This document shows positions 30,333 to 41,885 of a stretch of 64,000 nt of DNA, piece after piece. Every line of letters begins with the position of its first letter. The stretch's first letter is position 1. The notes beneath the pieces were generated by a model, which made no database searches, had not been told where the DNA came from, and was given only the letters and a program-made list of their open reading frames with translations. The stretch is from Melitaea cinxia. Taxonomy: Eukaryota > Arthropoda > Insecta > Lepidoptera > Nymphalidae. A program made the translations under genes and the position numbers. The stretch covers positions 4,117,001 to 4,181,000 of the forward strand of contig NC_059401.1 of assembly GCF_905220565.1 (NCBI RefSeq), read 5' to 3'.

Positions 30333-33300
30333 ATGGCCAACAAGTTACGTTGCAATGAAGTATTGTACGATAACATTTTAGATGAAAATACTCAAGGAAT
30401 GTTTCTTCCATTTCATTTAATTCAAATAATGTTTCTATTACCAAGATACAGGATTTATAAAAATTTCGTCACATTCAATAGTACCACAATCAACATCTTG
30501 TCGTCTTTAGGATGTATACTACCCTGCAGTTTTTTCCTTGCTCGTTATATGATGGTACTACCGAAAGTAATAGACATTATTCCTTTCGCTATAATTATTA
30601 ATTTCGATCTTATATTTCATTTATTTGGATTTATAATGGCATACACTTTAAATCTCACTCATAAAAAGCTTTATGTGGAATTAGTACTGAATATTCAAAG
30701 GATATTCAATATGTTCAAATACAATCAATACAAATGTTTTAGATTATTTAATTTACTATCTTGGTTGGCAGTTGGTGCGGTTGTTATTTTCGGTTTGCTA
30801 GTTTTTCTTGTTATCTCATTTTCACCTGAAAAAGGTCTAATAGAAGCAATTATATACGTTTCAATTATTTATTTTGATTTAAAAGTCATTTTTGCAAGTC
30901 AAGTTATAAATATGCTTAAAATCCAGTTAAAGATGTGGATTTCTGAGCTGAAATATCTAACTGCTTTAATAAAATCAAATGCAGAAAATGAAGTAGAATT
31001 TAATCTCGTCTTAAAGTTGACAGGTAATCAAACATAAACACATTTAAAGTAATTTAAAAAAAAAAAAAAACATAAAATAAATCATATTATATTATATCTG
31101 ATGAACAAAAATGTTGATATTATTTTTCTTTTCAATAAAAGCTATTCACATTATATACGGTTATTAATTTAATTGAAATTAAATGAGATATTCTATTTCT
31201 GCATTTCAAATCAAATAAAAGAAGACGGAATACAACAGGAGTGGAAAAGATTATTGAAAATTTATAAAAAGATAATAGAAACGTATAATATATATAAGAA
31301 GATATTTCAAGCTTACGTAAGTTAATTATATTATACTTTACGAGTATATCATTCGCAGTATCACAGTTTTGTTTCTCTGTTACGCTAGATACAAAAATTT
31401 TAACTACATTATTTATTTCAGATCCTATTCCATTGCGTTCAAATTTTTTCTTTTATTTTAAGTTGGACTGCATTTAGCGTACATATAATGAATAATTCTG
31501 AAGGCATGAATGTAAGTAGAAAATAAAACTGAAAATAAATATAATATTCTGTACATTCCTGTCAAAGATTTTCATTGTAATATGAAACTTTGAATAGTTA
31601 CGGGTTTCTGTAAAGAGCTCACTATAGACGGCGCCACGGTTCGCTTAAACCGTAATTTAAAATTATCATATCGAAAGTTTCGCTCGAGCGGGTGTATCGT
31701 TCCATAGCTTAATTGGCTAGAGCGCCGACACGGTACGTCGGAGACGCGGGTTCGAACCCCGCTGGAGCGGTCAATTTTTGATGTGATATTCAAAATGTTT
31801 AGAATTCCTAATGTGGGTAACACAAAAATAAAATCTTAGATATTATAATATTCTGTTATTATTTCATTTAGTATGCTATTGTTATTTTTTCTTTTTTCTA
31901 ATTATAACCTATTATAATTTTGACCGAATGATAATTCAGCACCACCAAATGTTGACATTACACGATTTACTTAATAATGTTCAATTATATGTTTTTACTT
32001 TGTCTTCGATTCTTGTTTTATAATATTTTATTACAATGTTTCTGTTTACTTGTTCTTTACTTTTTCTATGTTTACTGTAAAATAACGTTAAATTTTATGA
32101 ATTTCTTGTCCAAAATACACGTTTTATTATTATTACTATAAGGTACCTGCGGCAAATAAAGCCCACCTAACTTTGAAGCTAAAAAACTCCGAAAATATTT
32201 TAAAACAGATAAAAAAAACGAGTTCAGTAGAAAGTTTGTTTATTTAAGAGAAGAATAAAAGATAAAGAGTAATATAGAAATTAGCATGAAAAGAAATATA
32301 ACAATTTTTAAAAACTCTTGCCATGGGCCTTATTAAACTATCACTGTAAATTAAGGCCCAAAAATAAAATTTTCCTTTCTTATAAAATTATCAACAAAAC
32401 ATAAAGTATTTGGCACATTTCAGCTAATCACTTCAACATTTTTTTTTTGACATAAACTTAAGAGATAATAACAATGGTCGTTTTTAGCCCCTAGGTGGTA
32501 ATAAGTACATTTTAAGTTATCACAAAATTTCTTATGTTAAGACTTAAATAACTTATTCTTAATCAGACTTTCAATTAGGAACTTCAGAATTAGATTCATT
32601 TAGAAATATTGTACTTCAACGACTAAGAACTGACGAGTAAAAAAACTAAAAAATATTCATTCAAAAGAACAGGTACTAATTTACCTAATGCTAACGATAC
32701 TTATTCATCACAGTTTTGACAATAAAATAATTCTTTATCATTTTTGGTCAACCCTACGCATTCTTCGTGGTACCATATGTTACATTTAAGACACTTTCTC
32801 ATATCCGACACACGATTTTCTTTGCAAGCGCAGCAAAACCAAGATTCTTCTGACGATAGTTTACTTATTTTTCTTTTATCACAATTAAATCGTTGCGTTT
32901 TTTTATCTTTAGTCTTCTTCTCTGTTTCTTTGGGTTTTCTTTTGTAATTTTTTAGTATTGTTGCGTTTTTCTTATTTTCTTTTAATGTTGGTTGATCTTT
33001 AAATAGGTCTTTGGTGACTCGTTGGCCTCTATAATTAATAACTTTTCTTTTAGGTTTATTTTTAGTCACAGCATAATTCGGAGTTGGCAATAGCTCTTGA
33101 AAAGGAGACGTAAATTTCTTAGCTTTAAGGCTAATTAAAGGTATGTTGTCATCAGAACCAAAACTGTCCCTGTCTTCGATTTTTTCTTCAAAACTATATA
33201 TATGATCTATGGGCAGTGGCGATTTGTTTAATGCAGGTTGTGTTATCTGCTGTTTGATATTTGTTTCAGTATCTGACTCGGATCCTGAACTATGAATTAC

Positions 33301-36300
33301 TTGACGATGACATATAAAAGCCCTGTGAAGTCCTGAAGTAAAAGGTTTTGGCGACTGCATCGAAGTTACAATATTTTCACTAGTTAACTGTATCTTTTTT
33401 GGTGTTGTTTGTACATCGTTCAAGATTTTTTCAGACGATTGAAGGATGTCTTTACATTTTTCGTTAGTATTAATCATCAAGTCATGTGGATCTGTAGTGG
33501 ATTGAGCAGAAATTTTCTCAGGAACTTGCTCTAAAAGAGATGGAGAACCACCATTGTTTTGAAGCTGTTCCTCTGGCTGATCGACATAATCACTGTCCGA
33601 GTAATCTGTATCAGAGCCGACTATAGCACTGGGCTGGGTTGGTGGCGGTAGCTCTGTTAAGATAGATGGAGCAAATGCTTCGTCTGGTAATATATCCGGG
33701 TTGAATGGGTACAAGCCTGTAGCTCGAAAACCGTTTACTATATTTTCATGGGTTAAACACTGTGACCAGACCTTTTTGAAAATTGAATTGAAACTGGTTT
33801 TGGTTATTCGTCTTTCAGGATTTTGATACATGTATCTTAAAACCTCCTGGTCCCAATAATGTTCAAAGGACTTGTTGACAGATTTATCAAGAGGCTGTAG
33901 TTCATGAGTTGTATTACTTGGAAGGCAATAAAGGACTATATCATGACTATCTGCTTCCTCAACGATCGTATAATCTAAATGGGACGACGCTCCATCAAAA
34001 ACTAACAAAATTTTAACTTGTGTCTTATATTTTGCCAAATGTTTTATAAACTCCACAAATAATTCGGTTGTCATGCTTCCTTTTGGTGACATTTTTACGA
34101 AACTGCCGGCTGGTAAATTGTCACTAAATTCAGGTTTCTGCCTCTGCCCTTTAAATATTATCATTGGAGGGATAGCGGTTCCGACAGCATTGACGCACAT
34201 AGCGATCGACACATTTTCAGCATGCTCTGGCGCAATCAAATGGACTCGTCGAGCTCCTTTTTGTGCTAAAACAGTCTGTTGATTATGAACAGTCAACCGG
34301 CATCCCTTTTCGTCTACATTGTAAAGTTTTTCCGGGTGTGTTACTATATCCAGTTCGTCAAATAATTTTTTAACTTCTTCAAAGTGTTGGCTTACGATTG
34401 GTCTGTTCAATTTTTGTGCCCTGGCTGGATTCATGAACTGTGCCTTTCTTTTTGAAATTTCTGGGTGTCGCTTCAAAAACATCTTTAGCCAGTCTTTGCC
34501 AGCAAGGCCAACGTCTTTGTTGAAGTTATGTTTTAGCTCATATTTTTCGCAAAAGATGAATGCTTGTCTGCGAATAAGCTTAGGGGTAAGTGGCATCCCA
34601 ATATTTGCAAACCTTATGATTCTGTCGACAAGATCGCGTTCTTGAGCTTCATTTATTATTGAACTGCGTCCTAAACGTTTCATTATATTTCCACTTTTCA
34701 AGTGGTTCCTCAGTGTACGTCTAGGTATGTTATATCGGTCTGCTGCACCACGCTGCGTCAACTGCCCTCGTTCTATAGCTGCCATAGCAGAACGCAAGTT
34801 TTCTTGCGTCCACTGAGCCCGTCGTGGAGGCATATCCATTAAATCTGTGAGCAGAAAAAATATGTTGAGTTGTATAAGAAAGGTAGGGTAATAAGGCCCA
34901 TGACCTTCTCCAGTGGGCCTTATTAGCCGCTTAGCATAATTTTATAAAATCATCAATTAAGGACAAAAATAGCTCTTACTTTCGATTAAAACCATAGAAA
35001 TTATATACTCTTATGTCTAATGGTTAATAAAATTACGTTACGTTATTGATTAATAGCAATTAAATCAAAATACTTACATTTCTTTGTCACCAATAATTAT
35101 AAATCCGAGCGTTGTAGCACCTCCTGTCACAAATCGTTCGCTACTGGCAAGATGGCGGTGCGTACCGGCCGCAAGCTAATGTCGCGGTGTAACTGTCAGT
35201 CTTATGCATGTGTGAGTTAAGTTTGAATTGGTATAGAAGTATTTTAGCGCGAGTTTTCAAATGTGGGCCTTATTATGCCTCGGGCCATATTTGCCGCAGG
35301 TACCTTAATATATGTCTCATACGACAAGTTGCGTGTTACCTTTTAAGTGTATGCTAATGATAATACAAATAGTAATCATTATATCATTATATTTAAATAT
35401 AATGATTCTTATGTCTGATGTTTTTTAAATACATTTTCTACCTAGTAAGACCAATTACTATTTTGTCAAAGTTACTTGTGATTTTCTTGGTGACAATGTG
35501 AAAATAGCTTTTTAACATGTAAACTAGTTTTATAATGTTTACGCGAATTTTATTTATTATAATGTAACATTTTTTTCAGATCTTATCGCGGTTTATTAGG
35601 TTTTTTACACGCCCGACGTTTCTGATATTTTACAGCAACTATGGTCACGGGTACCTGTTATCCAAGTTACTTAAAAATTCTTTGATTTAGACGCTGATTT
35701 AGACCATTTTTAAATCGTTTTTGCATCCGGACTATCATAAGCTATGTACACGGGATTCACAAAATTTAGTTTAATATCACCATTTTCGAGCGTATCTTAA
35801 CAACCCAGCTCAAGTAATTGCTGTTTGATCCAAATAGCACTTACTTGAAAATACAACTCAAGAAAGAGATATACAAGAGAATCGTCTAATATCCTTAAAT
35901 TCCTCCGAATTTTTTATTACAATACATGGATATATTTATATTTTTTTTTCAGGTAATCGGCAATTGGGAAGTTAGTAAAATTATAATTGCAATATTTGTG
36001 GTAAAGAAATTCTTAATAAATTGCTTTATAAGTTTTTCGTGTCAGAGTTTTTACATCACTGTTAAGAAGGCAAAGCTTGCTTGCATTGAAGCTATGACTA
36101 ATAATGAAAATCGTGGTAAGAGTATTGTATACCGTCCCCCATTTTGTTTACAAATAATATTAAACTAATACATCATAATCATTTAATCTATACATATAAT
36201 AAAATGGTAGGAAAGTCAAAACTGTACATTAAATATTTTTTTAAAAGAATATTTGGAGTATGATCTACAATCGATACCGAAGCCAAAAATATAGTTTTTA

Positions 36301-37092
36301 GAATTTTTGTCTGTTTGTCTGTATGTATGTCCGGGATAAACTCAAAAAGTACTGCATGGATTTACTTCAAATTTGGCACGAATATTATTAAGAAGTCGGG
36401 TCAAAATATAGGTCATAATATCACGCTATCATCTACGGAGAACGAGCAGTGAACCTTTATTTCTTCAACGCATTCTGTAACAACGTATAATCTAACGACG
36501 CATATTTGAATGTTTTCGTTATTATGTTAATAATCATGCTATAAGCTAGCTTCACACAATAAATAAAGACATTCTGTAGTATGTTTTTATCAGCATTGCA
36601 CCCGTGCGAAGCCGGGGCGAAGTACACTAAAACCTCTACCGTTATTATACTATTCTAAGAAATTAGAAATTAATTAATCTTCTATACTAATAAATGCAGA
36701 GCAGGTTTTTTATTCTGTTATACTACGAAAACTACTGAACCGAATAATACTCACACCATAAGATGCAGTGTGTTTCGGGGAAGGTTTTAGTATATGATAA
36801 TTATGTTGGTGATTACTTATCGCGTAAAAATGTGGACGGACAGAGGTCGCTAGTATATTATAATTAATCTAACTAAAAGAATTATTTTCAAATAGTTATC
36901 ACAATTTTTTTATGAAAGTAATTTTTTGTTGTAGGTGCAAAACAAATTTGTAAAAATATATTACGATTGAATAACGTGGAGTTTCATAAGATGGAAGCTT
37001 GTCGTCTGTTTGTAATAGACGCGAAGCTTCCCCTTGCTTTGATAAGCACTGCGTTATATTATGTAATTGTAGTGATACAATTTGCTTTGTAA
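30333..37092 (+). CDS. Insect gustatory receptor, copy 3 of tandem array (5 exons, 398 aa)
   Basis: Exons 30333-31023, 31222-31316, 31422-31511, 35953-36115 and 36935-37092 give 1197 nt. Starts MANKLRCNEVLYDNILDEN; exon 1 keeps the shared blocks YRIYKNFVTFNSTTIN, KKLYVELVLNIQRIFNMFKY and WISELKYL. The C terminus reads STALYYVIVVIQFAL. Exon 4 (163 nt) and exon 5 (158 nt) equal those of copy 1. Exon 2 is 95 nt rather than 110: where the paralogues have their acceptor this gene has no AG, and the next AG that keeps the frame is 15 bp downstream (GAATAAAAG-like context ending at 31221). The protein would lose five residues at the join. Seven-membrane gustatory receptor; ligand unknown. Intron 3 is over 4.4 kb because it hosts a complete pogo-like transposon and a tRNA-like gene. 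Confidence 0.87.
31698..31770 (+). tRNA. tRNA-like cloverleaf (anticodon position reads GGT; likely pseudo or SINE head)
   Basis: 73 nt that fold as a full tRNA: acceptor 31698-31704 with 31763-31769 (one G-T pair), D stem 707-710 with 720-723, anticodon stem 725-729 with 737-741 (five pairs), T stem 746-750 with 758-762 (five pairs), discriminator G. The A box (TAGCTTAATTGG) and B box (GGTTCGAACCC) are intact. Odd points: the anticodon loop is ACGGTAC, so position 33 is C instead of the near-universal U, and anticodon GGT is not normally used for Thr in eukaryotes. It is therefore probably a tRNA-derived retroposon head or pseudogene. Intron 3 of GR3. Confidence 0.45.
32141..35305 (-). mobile_element. 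Complete pogo/Tigger-type DNA transposon (3165 bp)
   Basis: Terminal inverted repeats AGGTACCTGCGGCAAATA are identical at both ends (18 bp), with partial similarity beyond, and TA at 32139-32140 and 35306-35307 is the target duplication. It carries one uninterrupted transposase gene. GGGCCTTATT motifs cluster near both ends (32325, 32353 partial, 34890, 34915, 35265), likely subterminal transposase-binding sites. Identical termini and an open gene suggest a recent insertion. Confidence 0.9.
32701..34839 (-). CDS. pogo/Tigger-like transposase with C-terminal PHD finger (712 aa)
   Basis: Cuts and pastes its own element; acts in the nucleus. Domains in order: a psq-type helix-turn-helix in residues 1-55 (MPPRRAQWTQENLRSAM, RTLRNHLKSG); a CENP-B/Tc5-type DNA-binding domain at about 60-150 (GKDWLKMFLKRHPEIS); a DDE_1 catalytic domain at about 165-390 with candidate acids in YNVDEKG, LLVFDGASSHLD and ELQPLDKSVNKSF; a long acidic, serine-rich linker (SDTDYSDSDYVDQ); a basic Lys-rich stretch; and a final C4HC3 PHD finger (CCACKENR, KCLKCNIWYHEECVGLT, CQNCDE). 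No stop or frameshift, so this copy may be active. Alternative: a domesticated pogo gene; the flanking TIRs and TA duplication argue for a live transposon. It sits antisense inside GR3 intron 3. Confidence 0.9.
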   Translation of the reverse strand: MDMPPRRAQWTQENLRSAMAAIERGQLTQRGAADRYNIPRRTLRNHLKSGNIMKRLGRSSIINEAQERDLVDRIIRFANIGMPLTPKLIRRQAFIFCEKYELKHNFNKDVGLAGKDWLKMFLKRHPEISKRKAQFMNPARAQKLNRPIVSQHFEEVKKLFDELDIVTHPEKLYNVDEKGCRLTVHNQQTVLAQKGARRVHLIAPEHAENVSIAMCVNAVGTAIPPMIIFKGQRQKPEFSDNLPAGSFVKMSPKGSMTTELFVEFIKHLAKYKTQVKILLVFDGASSHLDYTIVEEADSHDIVLYCLPSNTTHELQPLDKSVNKSFEHYWDQEVLRYMYQNPERRITKTSFNSIFKKVWSQCLTHENIVNGFRATGLYPFNPDILPDEAFAPSILTELPPPTQPSAIVGSDTDYSDSDYVDQPEEQLQNNGGSPSLLEQVPEKISAQSTTDPHDLMINTNEKCKDILQSSEKILNDVQTTPKKIQLTSENIVTSMQSPKPFTSGLHRAFICHRQVIHSSGSESDTETNIKQQITQPALNKSPLPIDHIYSFEEKIEDRDSFGSDDNIPLISLKAKKFTSPFQELLPTPNYAVTKNKPKRKVINYRGQRVTKDLFKDQPTLKENKKNATILKNYKRKPKETEKKTKDKKTQRFNCDKRKISKLSSEESWFCCACKENRVSDMRKCLKCNIWYHEECVGLTKNDKELFYCQNCDE
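36275..36640 (+). repeat. Helitron-like non-autonomous fragment
   Basis: AGAATTTTTGTCTGTTTGTC, GGGATAAACTCAAAAAGTAC and, at the right end, ATCAGCATTGCACCCGTGCG with AAGCCGGGGCGAAG. Its end resembles those of 6040-6480 and 57824-58532. Intron 4 of GR3. Confidence 0.45.
36683..36853 (+). mobile_element. Short non-autonomous Helitron-like element
   Basis: Starts TCTATACTAATAAATGCAGA and ends GGTCGCTAG followed by T, the expected 5' TC and 3' CTAG|T. About 170 bp. Intron 4 of GR3. Confidence 0.5.
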
Positions 37093-37148
37093 AATAATTT
37101 AGCGTTGTACACTTACTGAGTCTCAGTTACAAATTAAATTTAAACGTG

Positions 37149-37154
37149 AATAAA
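37149..37154 (+). promoter_or_regulatory. Probable polyadenylation signal of GR3
   Basis: AATAAA 57 bp after the GR3 stop, at the same distance as in GR2. Confidence 0.55.
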
Positions 37155-37857
37155 ATGAAGCAAATATTTTATTTTCCTCGTACTATACCTATTTCATTTT
37201 ACTTCCCACGTACGTCATTATGTAGACACTGCTTTTTATTTACGTAGACCACAGCAGGAATTCGTGGTCAAAATTTCGAGCCCGACTGGGGAAATACCTT
37301 AACCAGGAGATCACTACTTAATAACACTGCTCTCAAGATGTGATCTGCTCCTGTGGTTGGCAATAAAAAAAAAACAAACATGATCAATTTACATAAAAGG
37401 TTTTAAGAATTTAAAAATAATTTATCATCGAAAACTCTTTGTTTTGGTGACGTAAGTATTTTACTTTGCTATACGCGTACATACTTTAGTCAAACAAAAT
37501 TAAATTTTTACAAAATTATGTTTGTATTTGGTAACACTTATTTCACAACATTGAGATATGTAATGTAAAGTTTGTTCCTGGCACTACTAAAAGCCATTAA
37601 TCATAAAGAAGAAGGTTTTGTATACAAACTTTAGACTATGTATTACGATTTCAATAAATTGATAATCGTAGAAACAGTACAGTAGTATGGAAGAAAAAAC
37701 AACTAAACAACTTGGTATCGTAGATTAATAGGAATGAATATCTCACTATTTTTGGTTTACAAAAAAAAACTATAAAAAATGATTAAACGTATTTCAGATA
37801 CGTAATCATTTAAATTTGAGTATAATTGAGTAAAAAATAATCTATAACAATATAGAA

Positions 37858-38180
37858 ATGGCAAATCAATTACGTTCTAATAAAATTTTGTACGATGATA
37901 TTTAGGATAAAGAATCCAAGATATGTTTTTTCTATTTCATTTTTGATGCAATTATTTTTTTTTTACTAGTAAGATACACAGGATTTGTCAAAATTTTCTC
38001 ATATTTAATAGATACTGCTGTTGATATTCTGTCCTGCTTTGGATTTTTATTTTACCGTATTTGATAGTATTTCCATTACTTTCAAAAATAATTACCTTAA
38101 CTTTTTAGTCACTTTTATATATAATATTTTACATGTTTGGATTCATTATGAATTACGTTTTAAATCATATCTATGAAAAC
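37858..38180 (+). pseudogene. Decayed first exon of a fourth gustatory receptor
   Basis: The ATG at 37858 opens MANQLRSNKILYDDI, matching the start of GR1-3. An in-frame stop follows directly (TAG where the paralogues have Leu/Asp). Across indels it keeps recognisable pieces: FYFIF for PFHLM, GFVKIFSYLI for NFVTFNS, DILSCFGF for NILSSLGF, and MFGFIMNYVLNH for LFGFIMAYTLNL. No later exons found downstream. It shows the array once held at least four members. Confidence 0.75.
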
Positions 38181-39194
38181 TGCATTTTTGAGCATACCTA
38201 TGTCTCAACTATTAATTGACACCCAACATATAAATTTTTGTTTAATTTTAGTGTTTGTAATTTCTCATATAATTGAATTGTATTCTTTTGAGACATATAT
38301 GATCTTTAACCTTAAAAAACCAGTTCATATTTTTATTATTATGTCGCTTAGATCGATACCGTATAGATACCGATATAGATACCGAGCAAAACTCGGTCAT
38401 TTAGGTACTATTAATTAAACATTACGGTGCGCCATCCTGTGATCATTACATGAATTAAAAAGAAAATTAGTTTCGCTGTCATGTTAATAGGTCAAGTTTC
38501 ATTTTACAGGCACTAAAGTATTGAATGTGTCTCATAGATGGCGCTTTGGACCAATACTCGCGTGTAATTTTAAAAAGATTTTAATTATATATCAACTTAT
38601 CACCCAGAACTATATTATGTCAATCAATTAAATGATTTTTACATCAAACATATTATTTGACAGTAATTAAACCAATTGATTATCATCAAAACTAATATTA
38701 CAAATATTTCAAGATAACATCAATAGTTAATTGTATTTTTAGCCGACTTCCAGAAAAGGTGAATTTCGCGTAAATATTAGAAAATTATAATATATTTATG
38801 TAACTGCTGTGCCATCAGTATTCTTAATTAGAATTGGTATTTTTTCCCAGTACAAAATAAACATTTTTATTATTTGGCTTTAAATATTGCCCATTTTAAT
38901 GTACCACAATGAACTAAAAATAACTAAGTAAAGTGAAAGAATTTTGGATTACAATTAACATTTTAATTTTTGTGACATTTTTTCAGTGTTATTATAAAAA
39001 TGAGAAGAGTGAGCTGAAAGGTAATTACTAGTAGGTATAATATAATACACAAGTAAAATGTACCTACATATTTACCTACTGATCACTACGTGATCTAAAC
39101 TTGTCGTTTATTTTTGTAATCAATAATAGAAGTGAAAAGAATGACTAAATATTTACTTTATATCTAAAATTATATCAGAAAAATACTGAATAAA

Positions 39195-39282
39195 AGGCTT
39201 CTGAACTACCTTGACAAACTCAATGTACCTAATTACTAAGTCGCAGTATGGTTTCCGTAAAGGCATCACAATGCACTTTTTA
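39195..39282 (+). pseudogene. LINE reverse transcriptase fragment
   Basis: The frame reads LITKSQYGFRKGIT, a conserved RT block of jockey/CR1-like LINEs (xLTxxQYGFRxGxST). It is cut off by the AACCGACTTC element that starts at 39283, and no continuation is visible on the far side. Confidence 0.5.
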
Positions 39283-39905
39283 ACCGACTTCCAAAAAAGG
39301 AGGAGGTTCTCAATTCGACTGTATTTTTTTTTTTTTTTTTTTTTTTTATGTATGTTACATCAGAACTTTTGACCGTGTGGACCGATTTCGACAAATTTTG
39401 TTTTAATCGAAAGGTGGTGTGTGCCAATTGGTCCCATTTAAATTTATTTGAGATCTAACAACTACTTTTCGAGTTATATCTAATAATGCGTTTTTACTTG
39501 ACGCTTTTTTCGTCGACCTACGTTGTATTATACCGCATAACTTTCTACTGGATGTACCGATTTTGATAATTCTTTTTTTGTTGGAAAGGGGATATTCCTA
39601 GTTTGGTACCGTGATAAGGAAACCAGGATCTGATGATGGGATCCTAGAGAAATCGAGGGAAACTCTCGAAAATCCGTAATAACTTTTTACTGGGTGTACC
39701 GATTTTGATAATTTTTAATTTAATCGAAAGCTGATGTTTATCATGTGGTCACATATAAATTTTATCGAGACCTAATAAGTACTTTTTGAGTAATCTTTGA
39801 TAACGCGTAGTTGCTTGACTATTTTATCGTCGATCTACGTTGTATTACTTGTCGATGTAATTGAAGTCGGTTTTTTTTTCGTTTGTGAGCAAACACAATT
39901 ATAAA
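39283..39905 (+). repeat. AACCGACTTC...GAAGTCGGTT element
   Basis: Complete copy from AACCGACTTCCAAAAAAGG to GAAGTCGGTT and the CGTTTGTGAGCAAACACAAT trailer. Internally repetitive with two ACCGATTTTGATAATT blocks. Confidence 0.65.
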
Positions 39906-40189
39906 GCATAACATTAAGGCGAAGCAGCTAAAATCATGACACATTTTGTCGATTCTTAAATTTTATAATAAGCTTTTATTTCAAATAAACATTTTTAACT
40001 AATGGTATCAATTAGGAATTAAGAATGATGATGAAAAAAATTTAAATTACGCAAAAAAAATTGAGTTCAGACTGATCATCCTATATGGATTATGAGTATA
40101 ATCTGTGTTAAGAATGATCAGCCAAAATATTATATATTATTATTACCCAACGGAATTCATAATATTAATGAGAAGTCTTAAAATTTCTA

Positions 40190-40311
40190 TAACAACAGAA
40201 TCCTGTCACTATCTATGAAATGGCAGCAAGTTATCAATATAAGTGTATTTTGTAAAATCTTTTAACTTTAATCTCTATATAAAAGACACAAAAACTTTTT
40301 CCCCAACCTAA
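40190..40311 (+). pseudogene. mariner-like 3' end
   Basis: SLSMKWQQVIN matches the C terminus of mariner transposase, and the copy ends ACTTTTTCCCCAACCTAA, the reverse complement of the terminus at 24782. Same family, opposite orientation. Confidence 0.55.
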
Positions 40312-40344
40312 TATTTAAAGGAAGGGGTTTATTAGTCATAAATC

Positions 40345-40745
40345 AAAACTAAAATCAAAAATATCTTTATTCAAATAGGCTTCAATAGGACCTTCAAATC
40401 GTAATATTACAAATTAAAATTTCAATTATTTTCAAAAATTAAGCTAACCGGTTCAGAATGCTATTTCTGCAGAGAAGAACTGACAAGAAGTTACTCTTTA
40501 AAAATATATAATCTGTGTTTTTACACAAATTTTGTAATGTCTTGCATGAAATACAGCGTCACAAAGTCCACACATCTTCATTTTCTGTGTAATCCTGCAA
40601 GTAGTAATAAGCCTTAGCTATTAATTTATTTTTAATACAAACTTTAAATTTATTCTCAGACGATTTCAATATCGTTTGTGGGATTTTATAATACTCGTAC
40701 ACGCGAATACCATAGTCCAAAAAAGAGACGTTTACTTTGCGCAAT
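40345..40745 (-). pseudogene. 5'-truncated LINE: end of reverse transcriptase ORF and 3' UTR
   Basis: Minus-strand frame 40744-40559 reads NVSFLDYGIRVYEYYKI, then ENKFKVCIKNKLIAKAYY, then LQDYTENEDVW and a stop, as at the end of ORF2 in a common lepidopteran LINE. The 3' UTR runs to AATAAAGATATTTTTGATTT at about 40350. Confidence 0.6.
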
Positions 40746-41885
40746 CGGAAACGTGGAGTTACAATTTTGTTTTTGCTTTGCGTTCTTATTATTACGATTA
40801 CTATTATTTACTTAAAGAAAAATCGATATTTTTGTAAATTTTCATAGTATGGTTATAAATATGAGAAGTGTGGTCAGCGCCAGTTAAATATAGAAGGTAG
40901 AATAAAAAGCAGATTGAGTCTAAAACTTCAAACGTTTTACAAGTTTCTGCCAACGAGGCCGACCGTAAACAAGGGTCTCAGGCTTTCAAATGTTACAAAG
41001 GGTAATGCATTCGCCTCTTGTATGGGAATGAGGCTGCGGAACCACTGGATTTCATACAGGGATATGTAAAAACCGTAACAACAAATCGCTTTCTCTTTGT
41101 GCCCTAATGACGGATTTCCTGCGCGGTTTTTATGTTTCGAGTGATCTTCACGATCTCTGTTCGTCCGTAGAGAAGATAATTATCTATTTTTTTTTTGACA
41201 TACATAGTCGTTTTGTGGGAATCTGCCAGTTGTTTGCTCATCAGTTTTTTTGTTAGATCTCCATCTCTCCATCATTTGTCTGATTGAATTGTTTAGATAT
41301 TTTTTTTTAAATTGAAACTATGAATATATTTAATTCATATTTAAGAAATATATAGATAGAAAATTGGTAATGATTTTTTGTTAACTTTGTACTCGAACAG
41401 TATTTTAAATTACAAAAGTCCACGCTGATATCCTGGATCTTAATGTTTATAGGGCTGATGTGAAGTTATCTACTAAAGGTTAAATCTTATACATTCATTT
41501 ATGTTGAAACCGCAAAATCCTTAATGACTTATGCTACATTTTTGTACATTAATGTTTATTTCTATTACTACACACAAATTTACAAATTAAAATAACAAAA
41601 TAAGTACAAGTTGTCCTTGTTCCATCAATACTGCATGAATATCAAAATATATAAATCTTCCTACATCCGGTAAATATCCCAGTCCCGATAATGTTCCTCT
41701 TTTGAAGCTCGCTGGTGTATTTGGGTCACTGCATATTATAACACCGAATATCAATCATCTATGTGCAAAATAGTCTTTGAGAGAAATATTAAAGGTAGAA
41801 ATAATAGGTATATTGCATAAACAAGATTATATATAGGTACGTGGTACTAAATATTCTTGCGATGAGATTGATAGGCATTATGGTT

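Noticed and set aside
38340..38400. Repeated GATACCGTATAGATACCG-type words
   Set aside because: Short local low-complexity repeat without wider structure.
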